A DNA stretch of 64,000 nt from Defluviitalea raffinosedens (lineage in GTDB: Bacteria > Bacillota > Clostridia > Lachnospirales > Defluviitaleaceae), in the NCBI RefSeq assembly GCF_016908775.1, contig NZ_JAFBEP010000019.1:1-64000 (forward strand), written 5' to 3'. Each line of letters opens with the position of its first letter. Position 1 is the stretch's first letter. The position numbers and the translations under genes are program-made. Under the pieces are notes generated by a model. The model saw nothing but the letters and a program-made list of their open reading frames with translations, was not told the origin of the DNA and searched no databases. Of this stretch, positions 25,900 to 37,000 are shown piece by piece.

Positions 25900-26625
25900 A
25901 TGGATGATTATCGTTTTTTAAACATCCCTGATAGCTGCTTTGTCGGTAGTACGATTTACAAGAAGTTATTTTATGAAAATGCCCATTTATCATCCAGTGA
26001 TAAATCATTGTTTACAGATACCATAAACAAGGTAGTATGGCTCTACTGCCTTAAACCTGAAACAATAAATATACCGGCATATAAGGATGAAGTAAGAGAA
26101 TATCCGGAAATTGAAGTTATAGAAGTTATTTTAAATAAAGAATATGGGCTTAACAGAATAGCTGAGATTATTATGAGGACTATCCCCTACCCTATGCTGC
26201 TGATTTTTAAGCTGGAAGATAAAATACGGTTTTATATGGCTCACCAGAGGACAAGCCAAAGTGACAGCAGCAAGAATACCATTGAGGAATTTATCTCTAC
26301 TGACTGGTTAAGTAATGATAGTGCTTTATTCGCTAAGCTTGATATAAAGCAAATGAGGTTTACAAACTTCTATACACTTTATAGTGATATAGTTGACGCT
26401 ATCAGTATTTATAACCTATCAGCCATTATGCCAACAGATGACACTGTAACTGGTGCCAAGGCAAGAGAACTCTCAGCAAAGATAGAAGATATAGAGCAAA
26501 GAATTGCAAATCTGCGATCTAAGCTCAAGAAGGAAAGCCAGTTTAACCGCAAAATGGAGCTAAATATAGAGATTAAGAAATTAGAACAGAGAAAAAATAA
26601 ATTGCTTGGAGGCGATAACGAATGA
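25900..26625 (+). CDS. DUF4391 family protein
   Basis: 241 aa; AGGGG before ATG 25900 and an 11-base gap from the helicase stop. N-terminal alpha/beta part with INKVVWLYCLKPETINIPA, middle segment MLLIFKLEDKIRFYMAHQRT, and a C-terminal coiled coil (residues ~190-240, IEDIEQRIANLRSKLKKESQ). This is the DUF4391 layout, found between the SNF2-type helicase and type III mod genes. Function unknown; the coiled coil suggests it bridges subunits. Its stop overlaps the mod start by 4 bases (ATGA). Confidence 0.8.
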   Translation: MDDYRFLNIPDSCFVGSTIYKKLFYENAHLSSSDKSLFTDTINKVVWLYCLKPETINIPAYKDEVREYPEIEVIEVILNKEYGLNRIAEIIMRTIPYPMLLIFKLEDKIRFYMAHQRTSQSDSSKNTIEEFISTDWLSNDSALFAKLDIKQMRFTNFYTLYSDIVDAISIYNLSAIMPTDDTVTGAKARELSAKIEDIEQRIANLRSKLKKESQFNRKMELNIEIKKLEQRKNKLLGGDNE

Positions 26626-28457
26626 TAGAAACAACTCTTACGGGCAAAACCCCGGACATAGGGGAAGAAAATATCAAGAAGTTAATGACTATGTTTCCTG
26701 AAGTTGTTACAGAGGGAAAGGTAGATTTTGAAAAGCTGAAACAGGTTTTAGGTGAATATGTAGATGATAGTAACGAACGCTATAACTTCACCTGGAACGG
26801 TAAAGGGCGAGCTTTGCGTTTATCCCAAACACCTTCACTGGGAACGTTAAGACCATGTAAAGAAGAAAGTAAAAACTGGGATACAACCCAGAACCTTTAC
26901 ATAGAAGGCGATAACCTAGAGGTATTGAAGCTTTTGCAAAAGAGCTACTATGGCAAGATTAAAATGATTTACATAGACCCGCCTTACAACACGGGGAAAG
27001 ACTTTGTATATAGGGATGATTTCCATGATAGTCTTGAAAACTATAAGAGAATTACAGGGCAAGTAGATGGCAATGGCAAAGCAATAAGCACAAATACTGA
27101 AACCAGTGGTCGATACCACACCGACTGGCTTAATATGATGTATCCAAGGTTGAGGCTGGCAAGGAATTTACTTAAAGATGATGGTGTTATTTTTATTAGT
27201 ATTGATGATAATGAGGTGCATAATTTAATTAAAATATGTGATGAAGTGTTTGGTGAAGCAAACCGTATAGCTTTAATTTGTCACAAAGCAAGAGCATCTG
27301 TATCGAATGATAAAATAATATCTAATAATCATAACATAATATTATTCTATGCGAAAAATGTTAATGTTATAGAATCTATAAGAAAAGATATTGGTTTGGA
27401 TCCAGAATTAAACGGTTTTGATTTAGATGATAATGATGGTAGAGGAGCATATCGTTTGGTTCCAGTTGATGGACCAGGTGGAGCGAAGAAAGGTAACCCA
27501 TATTATGAATTTATGGGTGTTGAAGGATATTTCAGGTTTTCGAAAGAGACTATGCAAGAAAAATATAACATGGGTCAAATTGTCAAGAAAGGGAATAGCC
27601 TATATCAAAAATATTATCTTGCTACTGCTAGACAAACTAGAAAAACAGATACTACTTGGTGGGAAGATGGAGGGTTCACCTCATCAGCGACATCCAAGCT
27701 TAAGGAATTGATGGGAGGATCTTATTTTGATAATCCCAAACCAATTGAATTAATTATGCGAATGTTGAAATTGATGACTAATTCAGATAAAGATGCACTT
27801 ATTCTTGACTTTTTCTCAGGCTCTGCTACTACAGCTCATGCTGTAATGCAACTTAATGCCGAAGACGGTGGTAATCGCAAATTTATTATGGTTCAGCTTC
27901 CTGAGCCAACTGAGGAAAATAGCGAAGCCTACAAGGCAGGCTATAAAAACATTTGTGAGATAGGCATAGAGCGTATCCGCCGTGCAGGAGAAAAAATCAA
28001 AGAAGAATATAAAGATAAAGAAAATATAGAAAACCTTGATATTGGCTTTAAGGTGTTTAAGCTTGATACCTCTAATATCAGAAAGTGGCAGCCGGATTAT
28101 GATAATTTAGAGCAATCTTTAATGGACTATGTGGACAATTTTGTGGAAGGCAGGACGGAATTTGATGTTGTCTATGAGATAATGCTTAAATACGGTCTTG
28201 ACCTGACTTATCCAGTTGATGAGTTTACAATTGCACAGAAAAAGGTTTATTCAATTGGCTTTGGTATGCTTATGATTTGTCTTGATGATGAAATTACAAC
28301 AGAGGTTGCTAAGGGTATTTTAGCAAAAATAAAAGAATTATCACCTGAAAGCAGCAGAGTTGTATTTAAGGATAATGGATTTAAGTCAGACAGTAACAAG
28401 ACCAATATCAAGGAAATTCTTAAATCTGGCGGAATTGAAGAATTTATAACTATATAG
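26622..28457 (+). CDS. mod: Type III restriction-modification methyltransferase (Mod)
   Basis: 611 aa. Beta-class adenine methyltransferase order: catalytic motif IYIDPPYNTGKDFVYRDDF near residue 117 precedes the SAM motif ILDFFSGSATTAHAV near 393. The central ~200 residues between them form the target-recognition region, which has a slightly different, more AT-rich texture (27200-27700), as expected of an exchanged recognition domain. It methylates N6-adenine on one strand of an asymmetric site and supplies specificity to the Res subunit encoded next. GGAGG precedes ATG 26622. Confidence 0.94.
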   Translation: MIETTLTGKTPDIGEENIKKLMTMFPEVVTEGKVDFEKLKQVLGEYVDDSNERYNFTWNGKGRALRLSQTPSLGTLRPCKEESKNWDTTQNLYIEGDNLEVLKLLQKSYYGKIKMIYIDPPYNTGKDFVYRDDFHDSLENYKRITGQVDGNGKAISTNTETSGRYHTDWLNMMYPRLRLARNLLKDDGVIFISIDDNEVHNLIKICDEVFGEANRIALICHKARASVSNDKIISNNHNIILFYAKNVNVIESIRKDIGLDPELNGFDLDDNDGRGAYRLVPVDGPGGAKKGNPYYEFMGVEGYFRFSKETMQEKYNMGQIVKKGNSLYQKYYLATARQTRKTDTTWWEDGGFTSSATSKLKELMGGSYFDNPKPIELIMRMLKLMTNSDKDALILDFFSGSATTAHAVMQLNAEDGGNRKFIMVQLPEPTEENSEAYKAGYKNICEIGIERIRRAGEKIKEEYKDKENIENLDIGFKVFKLDTSNIRKWQPDYDNLEQSLMDYVDNFVEGRTEFDVVYEIMLKYGLDLTYPVDEFTIAQKKVYSIGFGMLMICLDDEITTEVAKGILAKIKELSPESSRVVFKDNGFKSDSNKTNIKEILKSGGIEEFITI

Positions 28458-28473
28458 GGAGGTATGGTCTAAA

Positions 28474-31455
28474 ATGAAGCTGAAATTTGATAAAAACCTA
28501 GAATACCAACAGCAGGCCATAGCTTCCGTTGTGGATTTGTTTAGAGGCCAAACGCCTATGCATACTAATTTTACCGTATCAGCTTATAATGGACAAATAG
28601 GCCTGTTTGATACAGAAAACGGTATAGGCAACAGGCTTGAACTGGATGAAGAAGAAATACTTAAGAATTTACAAGAAGTTCAGCTTAGAAATGGCCTGCC
28701 ACAAACAAAGTATCTAAAAGCCGGCGAGTATGATTTTGATATAGAGATGGAAACCGGTACAGGTAAGACCTATGTTTATTTAAGGACAATTTTTGAACTC
28801 CATAAAAACTATGGGTTTTCCAAGTTTATTATTGTTGTTCCCAGCATTGCCATTAAAGAAGGTGTGTATAAAACCTTACAGATTACAGAGGAACATTTTA
28901 AGGAATTATATGATAATACAATTTACCACTACTTCATATATGACAGCAGCAAGCTGGAACAGGTAAGAAGCTTTGCGGTGAGCGATAATATTGAGATTAT
29001 GGTTATAAACATTGACGCTTTTAGGAAGAGTTTTACAGACCCTACTAAGGAAAATAAGGCCAATATTATTCATAGGACAAATGACAGGTTAAACGGTATG
29101 AAGCCTATTGAGCTTATTCAGGAGACCAGACCCATCGTTATTATAGACGAGCCACAATCTGTAGACACGACTCCTAAAGCCAAAGAGGCTATTAAATCTC
29201 TAAATCCTTTATGTATATTACGTTACTCAGCAACCCATGTGGAAAGGCACAACCTGGTTTATAAGCTGGATGCAGTAGATAGTTATAATTTGGGTTTGGT
29301 TAAACAGATAGAAGTTGCTGGGTTTACAACTAAAGACTACCACAATAAAGCCTACTTGAAGCTTTTATCTGTAGACAATAAAAAATCTCCTATAACAGCC
29401 AAAATAGAGATGGATGTCAAAGATAGAAAAGGTGTGGTTAAACGGAAAGCGGTAACAGTTAAGCGTGGAGATGACCTTTATGAAAAATCCGGAGGGCGTG
29501 ATGTCTATGAAGGATACATTATTAGCGAAATTTATTGCGAAGTTGGGAATGAATATGTTGCCTTTACAAGTAAGCCGGATATTTTACGTATAGGTAAACC
29601 TATAGGAGATGTGGACGACCTGGCCATAAAAGAACAGCAGATTAGAAAGACAATAGAGGAGCACTTAGATAAAGAACTGGTATTAAACAAGCTGGGAATA
29701 AAAGTGCTGAGCCTGTTCTTTATAGACCGTGTGGCAAATTATCGCTACTATGATGAAAATGGGAATCCTCAAAAGGGTATCTATGCAAAGCTCTTTGAAA
29801 AACACTATAACGACCTCATAAGACTGCCTAAGTATAATACGCTGTTTAAAGATATTGATTTAGATACCGCCGCTGAAGAAGTCCACAATGGATACTTTTC
29901 AGCAGATAGAAAAGGTGTTTTAAAAGACACTAATGGTTCTACGCGAGATGATGAGGATACTTATAACTTGATTATGAAAGACAAGGAGCGCCTTTTATCC
30001 TTTGATACTAAACTTAGATTTATTTTCTCACACTCAGCATTACGTGAAGGTTGGGATAACCCCAATGTGTTTCAGATATGTACCCTAAATGAAACACAGA
30101 GCGAGGTTAAAAAGCGTCAAGAGATTGGTCGTGGTTTGCGTCTTTGTGTTAATCAGGAAGGAGAACGCCAGTATGGTTCTTTTATAAACACATTGACGGT
30201 TATCGCTAATGAAAGCTATGAGGAATTTGCAGCTAAACTCCAGAAAGAATACGAAACTGAAAGCGGCATACGATTTGGCATTATTGAAACACATTTATTT
30301 GCCAATATCCTAGTAAAACAAGAGGATGGAAGCATAAAGTATTTAGGACAGGAAGCTTCGGAAGCCATATTCAAAGCATTTTTAGATAATGGCTATATTG
30401 ATGAAACAGGTAAAGTGCAGGACAAGCTGAAAATTGATATAAAAGACAACAAGCTAAATATACCAGAAGATTATGAATATGTAAAAGCAGAGATTACGGC
30501 TCTTGCCAGAAAAGTATGTAGCGGACTTAATATCAAGAACAATAACGATAAAAAAGCTATTAAGCTTAATAAGCAGGTATATCTTGACCCTGAGTTTAAA
30601 GAGTTATGGGATAGGATTAAATACAAAACTACCTATTCTGTAGATTTTGATAGTGAAAAGCTAATAGATGAATGTTGTAGAGAGATGCAGAAAAGCTTAT
30701 TTATAAGTTCTCCAAAGCTTATATATACGAAAGCAGGGCTTGATATTAGTGCCGGTGGCGTTGTGGCGGAAGAATCAGATAGATATGCTGTTGCTTTGGA
30801 TAACAAACAGGAAAATCTACCTGATATCATTGCCTATCTTCAGAATGAAACCAATTTAACAAGAAAAACTATTGTGGAGATACTGATAAGAAGTAATACT
30901 CTCCACCTTTTTAAGAAGAACCCTCAAAAGTATATGGAGCAGGTAGCACAAATCATCATTGCTAAAATGAGGTTAATGATAGTTGATGGTATTAAATACA
31001 CTAAGCTAGGTGATGACGAATATTACGCACAAGAACTATTTGAAAGTAAGGACAAAGAACTTATCGGCTATTTGTCCAAAAATATGATGGAAAGTAAAAA
31101 ATCGGTATACGAATATGTAGTATATGATAGTGCCAACGAAGAGAAATTTGCCAGAAGCTTTGAAAACAATAGCAAAGTTAAGTTGTATGCAAAACTTCCC
31201 GGCTGGTTTACCATCCCCACTCCCTTAGGCAGCTATAATCCTGACTGGGCTGTACTAATCGATACGGATGGCAAGGATAAACTGTACTTTGTACTGGAAA
31301 CCAAAGCTGATACGATGTTTGATGCCTTAAGACCAACAGAAAGAGCTAAAATTGAATGCGGGAAGAAACACTTTGAGGCTTTAGGTACTGAAGTAGAATT
31401 TGAAGAAATTGATAGTTTTGAAGAATTCATAGAGGAAACAGTAGTAGTAAGTTAG
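28474..31455 (+). CDS. res: Type III restriction endonuclease (Res)
   Basis: 993 aa; GGGAGG before ATG 28474. Superfamily 2 motor: Walker A METGTGKTYVYLRTIFEL near 92, DEAD-like IVIIDEPQSVD near 223, motif III RYSATHVERHN near 250 and motif VI EIGRGLRLCVNQEG near 550. The C-terminal PD-(D/E)XK nuclease is intact: YNPDWAVLI near 921 and LETKAD near 943. It cleaves DNA 25-27 bp from the site after ATP-driven long-range communication with a second complex (known for the family). All catalytic motifs look functional, so the operon is probably active. Confidence 0.94.
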   Translation: MKLKFDKNLEYQQQAIASVVDLFRGQTPMHTNFTVSAYNGQIGLFDTENGIGNRLELDEEEILKNLQEVQLRNGLPQTKYLKAGEYDFDIEMETGTGKTYVYLRTIFELHKNYGFSKFIIVVPSIAIKEGVYKTLQITEEHFKELYDNTIYHYFIYDSSKLEQVRSFAVSDNIEIMVINIDAFRKSFTDPTKENKANIIHRTNDRLNGMKPIELIQETRPIVIIDEPQSVDTTPKAKEAIKSLNPLCILRYSATHVERHNLVYKLDAVDSYNLGLVKQIEVAGFTTKDYHNKAYLKLLSVDNKKSPITAKIEMDVKDRKGVVKRKAVTVKRGDDLYEKSGGRDVYEGYIISEIYCEVGNEYVAFTSKPDILRIGKPIGDVDDLAIKEQQIRKTIEEHLDKELVLNKLGIKVLSLFFIDRVANYRYYDENGNPQKGIYAKLFEKHYNDLIRLPKYNTLFKDIDLDTAAEEVHNGYFSADRKGVLKDTNGSTRDDEDTYNLIMKDKERLLSFDTKLRFIFSHSALREGWDNPNVFQICTLNETQSEVKKRQEIGRGLRLCVNQEGERQYGSFINTLTVIANESYEEFAAKLQKEYETESGIRFGIIETHLFANILVKQEDGSIKYLGQEASEAIFKAFLDNGYIDETGKVQDKLKIDIKDNKLNIPEDYEYVKAEITALARKVCSGLNIKNNNDKKAIKLNKQVYLDPEFKELWDRIKYKTTYSVDFDSEKLIDECCREMQKSLFISSPKLIYTKAGLDISAGGVVAEESDRYAVALDNKQENLPDIIAYLQNETNLTRKTIVEILIRSNTLHLFKKNPQKYMEQVAQIIIAKMRLMIVDGIKYTKLGDDEYYAQELFESKDKELIGYLSKNMMESKKSVYEYVVYDSANEEKFARSFENNSKVKLYAKLPGWFTIPTPLGSYNPDWAVLIDTDGKDKLYFVLETKADTMFDALRPTERAKIECGKKHFEALGTEVEFEEIDSFEEFIEETVVVS

Positions 31456-31511
31456 AATTATTAATTCAATAGAAACTTTGCAGATTGATAGAAATATAGA
31501 AAATTATAAGG

Positions 31512-31553
31512 AACATGGTATATCTAAAGTTTAATGATATGCCATGTTTTTAT
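31512..31553 (+). terminator. Intrinsic terminator of the type III R-M operon
   Basis: AACATGGTATATC (31512-31524) pairs with GATATGCCATGTT (31536-31548), followed by TTTTATTT. Confidence 0.85.
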
Positions 31554-31790
31554 TTGATTCTACATGTAATTTTACCTTTGCATAGTTGAGATTCCATATG
31601 TAAATATAGGTTTTTATTTTTAACGCCCTATATATACAAAAGGTTTATAGAAGTTGCTATGAAATGGCATAGCAAGAGTATTTGAAAAGAATGTAGTTTT
31701 AAATTATGAATGAAAAATGAAATGGGATGGAAGGAATATTAAAATAATAAATAACAAGTTAAAAAATAACAATTAATGATAATCGAATAT

Positions 31791-33030
31791 CTGGTGTTAG
31801 TATATAACAGTGGATACGAAAAGTTTAACACGATACAATAAGCACAATAAAGGTTGTTAAGCAATGTCCAAAAATGGTAATCGTTATTCAGAAGAATTTA
31901 AACAACAGATAGTTGTTGATCTGTACAAAGCAGGTAATTTAGTTTCTTACCTGAGTTGTGAGTATGGCGTAGCAAATGTAACGATATATAAATGAATTGA
32001 AGAGTTATCTCCAATCAAATTATCTAATAAGGAAGAAATCACTTCTAAGGAATACGATAAATTAAAAAATGTATTGTTGAGCTTGAAATGGAAAATAAAA
32101 TATTAAAAAAAGCTACCGCCATATTCGCAAGAAAACGATAAAAGAAATCGTTACCTTCATCGAAAAATACAAATCAAAATATACATAAAGCTTATATGCA
32201 AAGCCTTAGAATTTCCCATAAATACTTATTATATGGCTCTTCTTGCTGTACCGTCAAAACGACATATGGAAGCCGATAACCTAAAGGCAGAAATCTGCAA
32301 GATTTATATGGACAACAAATGTCACTACGGAGCCCCAAAGAGATATAAAGCACTTAAAGTAAGCGGTAAAAATATAAATTTAAAATGAGTACAACGTTAT
32401 ATGTCTTCTAAGGGATTACGTTCAATCGTTGTAAAAAAGTATCGTCCAAATTCTTCAAAATCAAGTGCAGAAGAAAAAGAAAACCTTTTAAACAGAGATT
32501 TTAAAGCTAAAGGGATAAACCAAAAGTGGTGTACTGACATTCTTTTATTTATTTTATCAAAAATGGATGGACTTATCTGGCTTCAGTCATGGATTTTTAT
32601 AGTAGAAAAATTATTAGTTATGCATATAACACTTCAATGACTACCGAATTAGCAATTAAGTCATTAGAAAATGCCTGTTTGAATACTAAAAATGCAAAAG
32701 GAATTATTTCACACAGAGATCTGGGAACGTAGTACACCAGCTAAAATTTCAAGAGTTAATCTTAAAGAAGGAAATCATACATTCCTTTAGTCGTAAAGGA
32801 AATCTTTATGATAATGTATGTATTGAATTTTTCCATTCTATCCTCAAGAAAGAAGAAATTAACCATAATAAATACTATGATATAATGCTGCACGTAAGAA
32901 AATTTTTGAATTTATCGAATCTTGGTATAACCGTAAAAGGATTCATAGTTCAATTAATGATGTAACTCCTCAGGCTATACATGAAGTTGTTATCTAACAA
33001 ATTAAACTTTTTGTGTCTACTCTATTGAAA
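31791..33030 (+). mobile_element. Degenerate IS3-family element
   Basis: The left end begins CTGGTGTTAGTATATAACAG and continues to TTTAACAC. The right end near 33004-33027 carries the inverted counterpart (AAACTTTTTGTGTCTACTC). OrfA starts at ATG 31864 (SKNGNRYSEEFKQQIV, then YGVANVTIYK) and hits a stop. OrfB pieces follow in several frames: CHYGAPKRYKALK, INQKWCTDILLF and ESWYNRKRIHSSINDVTPQA. Many stops and shifts make it dead. The same left end, OrfA start and right end recur at 42533-42765 in a deleted copy. Confidence 0.85.
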
Positions 33031-33102
33031 CAAGTCCAGCTCAAAATAAAACAAAAAGTCTTATTTCAATTCAAAAAAAACATAAGTTATTTATTATAAT
33101 GA

Positions 33103-33115
33103 GTAGAGTATCTAC
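33103..33115. promoter_or_regulatory. Dyad at the start of the Hachiman operon
   Basis: GTAGA-GTA-TCTAC directly follows a TATAAT (33095-33100), so it would lie over the transcription start. No good -35 is seen. It could be an operator for the hamA/hamB genes. Confidence 0.35.
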
Positions 33116-33193
33116 GACAAATTTAACTAATTATTGTAATTTATTTTATTATATTGTATATTATTGTTAATTATTTGTAATGGGGGAGATAAT

Positions 33194-34009
33194 TTGTCAG
33201 TTGCTTTTGGGAAAATAGAGTATAGGATTAATAATCCTAAAGTTATTGCATTAGGTGTATCTCATACTATAGAAGAAATGAGGAATGCTTTGACTAATGA
33301 GGTATACAATAAAGTTTATGATATTCATGGTATTAATGATTTAATAGATTCAATTTTACAAGGTTTATCTGATACAGGTTTTAATAAAGAATCTTTATTG
33401 TCTGTTTTCTCATGTAATGATAAAATTACTAATTGGGAAATTGGGGAAGCTTATGCCCAAACATATATTGAAGATAATTATCATTCTTATTTACCATGGA
33501 ATATTAATAGAGATACAAAAAAGCCAGGATCAAGTTTGCCTGGAGCTGATATTGTAGGACTACACAGTCATAATAATTCTGTATTTTTTTTATTTGGAGA
33601 AATTAAAACTTCTTCACAAAAAAAATATCCACCTAGTGTAACGTATGGTCCAGACGGTTTGAAAAAACAATTAGAAGAACTTTGTACAGAAGAAGAAACT
33701 ATCATTACACTAATAAAATATTTGGGATTTAGACTAAAGAATACTAAGTATTGGGATATGTATCAAAAAGCTTTTTATAATTATCATATTAACAATTTCA
33801 ATGTACATATATTTGGAGTACTTGTAAGAGATGTGGATCCGAATAAAAAAGATCTATCTGAAAGAGCTAAATCTTTAGCTTCTTATTGTATAAATGGTCG
33901 GCAAGTATATCTTACAGCAATATATTTGCCTCAAGATGCAATTTCAAAATTTGTATCTGTAATGGAAAACGAACATGAAAGGAGGGTTAGATTTAGTGCT
34001 AAAAAATGA
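33194..34009 (+). CDS. hamA: HamA-like DUF1837 nuclease subunit of a Hachiman-type defence system
   Basis: 271 aa if started at TTG 33194, which has GGGGGAG five bases upstream; an in-frame ATG at 33164 has no ribosome site. A PD-(D/E)XK-like core is visible: PGADIVGL with Asp near residue 118, then LFGEIKTSS with Glu ~135 and Lys ~137. This is the DUF1837/HamA pattern. It is paired with a large helicase whose start overlaps its 3' end by 14 bases, the Hachiman HamA-HamB architecture (related AbpA-AbpB also fits). HamA is known to degrade DNA when released by HamB on sensing damaged or phage DNA. The DNA here is more AT-rich than its surroundings, suggesting acquisition. Confidence 0.75.
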   Translation: MSVAFGKIEYRINNPKVIALGVSHTIEEMRNALTNEVYNKVYDIHGINDLIDSILQGLSDTGFNKESLLSVFSCNDKITNWEIGEAYAQTYIEDNYHSYLPWNINRDTKKPGSSLPGADIVGLHSHNNSVFFLFGEIKTSSQKKYPPSVTYGPDGLKKQLEELCTEEETIITLIKYLGFRLKNTKYWDMYQKAFYNYHINNFNVHIFGVLVRDVDPNKKDLSERAKSLASYCINGRQVYLTAIYLPQDAISKFVSVMENEHERRVRFSAKK

Positions 34010-37000
34010 AGATTTATATCGACTTGAGCAGCATTGGGCGGTATCTGCAATACCTAAAAATGTTCGGGATCATTGCTTTTCTGAGATTGAAAAAATTATT
34101 GTACAAAAATCTGTTGGAAAGCAGCTAGGGTTTAATTATGTTACTTCTAATCAATTAAAAATGCAAATTCGTAAGATTATTAGTGCTTACGAGATAGCAG
34201 CTATCGAAAATATTGGTAGTATAATTAATCCTACAGAAGCAAATTTGGATCGAGGATTATTTATTGCTGCATCATGGAAGGCCTATGAGTTATATCGTGC
34301 AATGGAAATTCCAGATAACTATCAGCAAAAAATATTTTTTGTATTGCATATTTCATCAATAGCATATTGTGGTGAGCGTTGGAGTGATTTGAGAAGATGG
34401 TATGCAGAGAATAATGAGATGATTATGAAAAATAACTACAATCCTCAAGGACAAGAGTGGGATATTTATTTACTTTCTTCTTTATATAAATGTTGGGTGC
34501 TATTGTTCACTAAAAAGAATTGGGAAGAGATGCATGAGATACAGTCGCATATAATTAAATTAAGAAATGAACAAGCACTATTTGAAAGAAATTTTTTAGA
34601 GTCTAAAGATAAGTTTAAGCAGTCTTATGCTTTACGGCTTATTTCAATCTATCATTGGGCGAAATGTACAGAGTTACTTTCTTTATATATAACGCAGGGA
34701 GAACCTTCAAATATTACGACTCAATTGGATAAACATTTTGAGGCTGCAATTGAAAGCGCATCTTTGAGCGGCGATTCTGAATTAGAAATGATTTTAAATT
34801 GGTTATATTGTGCTTCAAAGCAGATGATTGAAAGTTCAATATGGTGGATTTCTCGTACCATTAATTCGAGAACTACAGATTTTGTAAGATATGTAACAAG
34901 AAATCGTTCTTTATTTGAAATGTTACCTCCTCAAAAAGCTGCAATTCGCGAGCAAGGATTACTTGACCAAGCTTCAACTGCTATTGCTGTTGAAATGCCG
35001 ACATCAGGTGGTAAGACTTTGTTAGCCGAATTTAAAATGCTTCAAGCACTTAATCAGTTTGAGGCTGATAAAGGGTGGGTTGCTTATGTTGTTCCTACAA
35101 AGGCATTGGTGTCACAAATTACACGTAAACTAAGAAAAGATTTTGATTCAAAAATTAGAGTAGAACAATTGTCAGCAGCAGTTGAAATAGATACATTTGA
35201 AGAGAATATGTTATCAGATAAAGACCGTTCATTTGATGTATTAGTAGCTACACCAGAAAAGCTGAATTTAATTATTCGAAATAAAAAAGTACCTAGACCT
35301 TTAGCTTTAATAGTGATGGATGAGGCGCATAATATAGAAGATGATGAAAGAGGTTTAAGGATAGAGTTTCTTCTTGCAACTGTAAAATCTGATTGTCCTA
35401 CAGCAAATTTTTTATTACTAATGCCTTATGTTGAAAATGCCGCAACTTTATCAAAATGGTTGTCTTCAGATATTAGTTCTGGAAAGTCTATTAGTATAGG
35501 AAGTACACCATGGCAACCCAATGAACGAATAATTGGAATGTATAAAAAGTCAATTATTAATGATGGAGTTAAAGGGAATTGGATAATTAATTTTAAGACA
35601 TTAACTACCACTCCTAAGACAATAAATTTAAATGGGGAATATTCAATTCCTGGGAATAAACATTTTGGGATACCACAATCAAAAGTTAATAAGACTATGT
35701 TAACAGCAGCTATGGCAAAAACGATGTGCGAAAGAGGAACTAGCTTGGCTATAGGCAGAACAATTGAGGATTCTTGGAAAATGGCTAGAAAAATTAGTGA
35801 TGAGTTTGATATTTTAAACCCGATACCAGAAGAGATAGTACTAGTCCAAAACTACTTAAAGTCAGAAATAAGTCCCGATTTTGAATTGGTAGAAATGTTA
35901 TCTAAAGGTGTTGGAGTTCATAATGCTGGACTTCCAGATGAAGCAAAGCAGTTAATAGAATGGCTTGCCGAAGAAGGATTATTGAAGGTGTTGTGTGCAA
36001 CAACGACAGTGGCGCAAGGTATAAATTTCCCGGTTTCATCTGTTTTTATGCAAAGCATCTACCTTTCCACAAATCGCTATAGCAGAGAAATGAAACCAAG
36101 AGAGTTTTGGAATTTAGCTGGAAGAGTAGGAAGAGTTGGACATAGTAGTGTAGGTGTAGTAGGTATCGCATGTGAAAATGATGAAGCCAAGATAGAGACT
36201 TTTGTAAGTATGAAAACAGGAGAACTAATTTCCAGATTAGTATCAATGATCAATGAGTTATATGATGCAGGTAAGCTTTTTGATTTGAAGACTGCAATAT
36301 ATAATGAAGAATGGACAGATTTTCGTTGTTATATAGCACATATGTGTAATGAAAAAGCGTCTCTTGATGAGGTTATTTCTGATACAGAACAATTATTACG
36401 CAATACGTATGGCTATAATATGATGAAATCATCAAAAGATGGAGAAATAAAAGCCAAGGTTTTACTTGATGTAACACGAGAATATGCAGCAAAGCTAAAA
36501 GGATATCCTTCGTACATTGTATCAATGGCAGATCAAACGGGTTTTTCGCCAGAAAGTATTTATGCTACTCTAAATGAGGTGAAAAACCTAAAAAAAGAAT
36601 TAACTTTTGATCGTTTGAAGTCACAAAGTATTTTTGGGAATGAGGGGGAATTAGCAACGTTATATGGGATAATGCTAAAATTACCACAATTAAAACAATT
36701 AACAGAAATTACAGGAGATGGGGTGGATCATAAAAGGATTGCTGCAATTACAACTGATTGGGTTTTAGGAAAATCAATTAAAGAAATAGCAATTAATTAT
36801 TTTAGAGGTGAAGGTGATACTCAAAAAATAACAAATGCTTGTAAAGCAATAAATAAGCATATTGCTAATTGTGGAACATGGGGATTATCAGTTATAACTA
36901 AACTATCAGGGATTGATTTTGATGCACTCTCAGATGAGCAGAAACGCGAATTAAATTCTCTTCCTGCTATGATTTATCATGGGGTTAAAACTTCAGAGGC

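Noticed and set aside
22619-31455. DISARM or BREX system
   Set aside because: There is an SNF2-type helicase and a methyltransferase, but no DUF1998 protein, no PglZ/BrxC-type genes and no separate active PLD gene; the Mod and Res motifs identify a type III system.
31791-33030. Active IS3 element
   Set aside because: OrfA ends early and OrfB is split by many stops and frameshifts in all frames.
31456-33160. CRISPR array
   Set aside because: The AT-rich repeats here and elsewhere in the window are terminators or IS ends; no regularly spaced direct repeats of 23-40 bases were seen.
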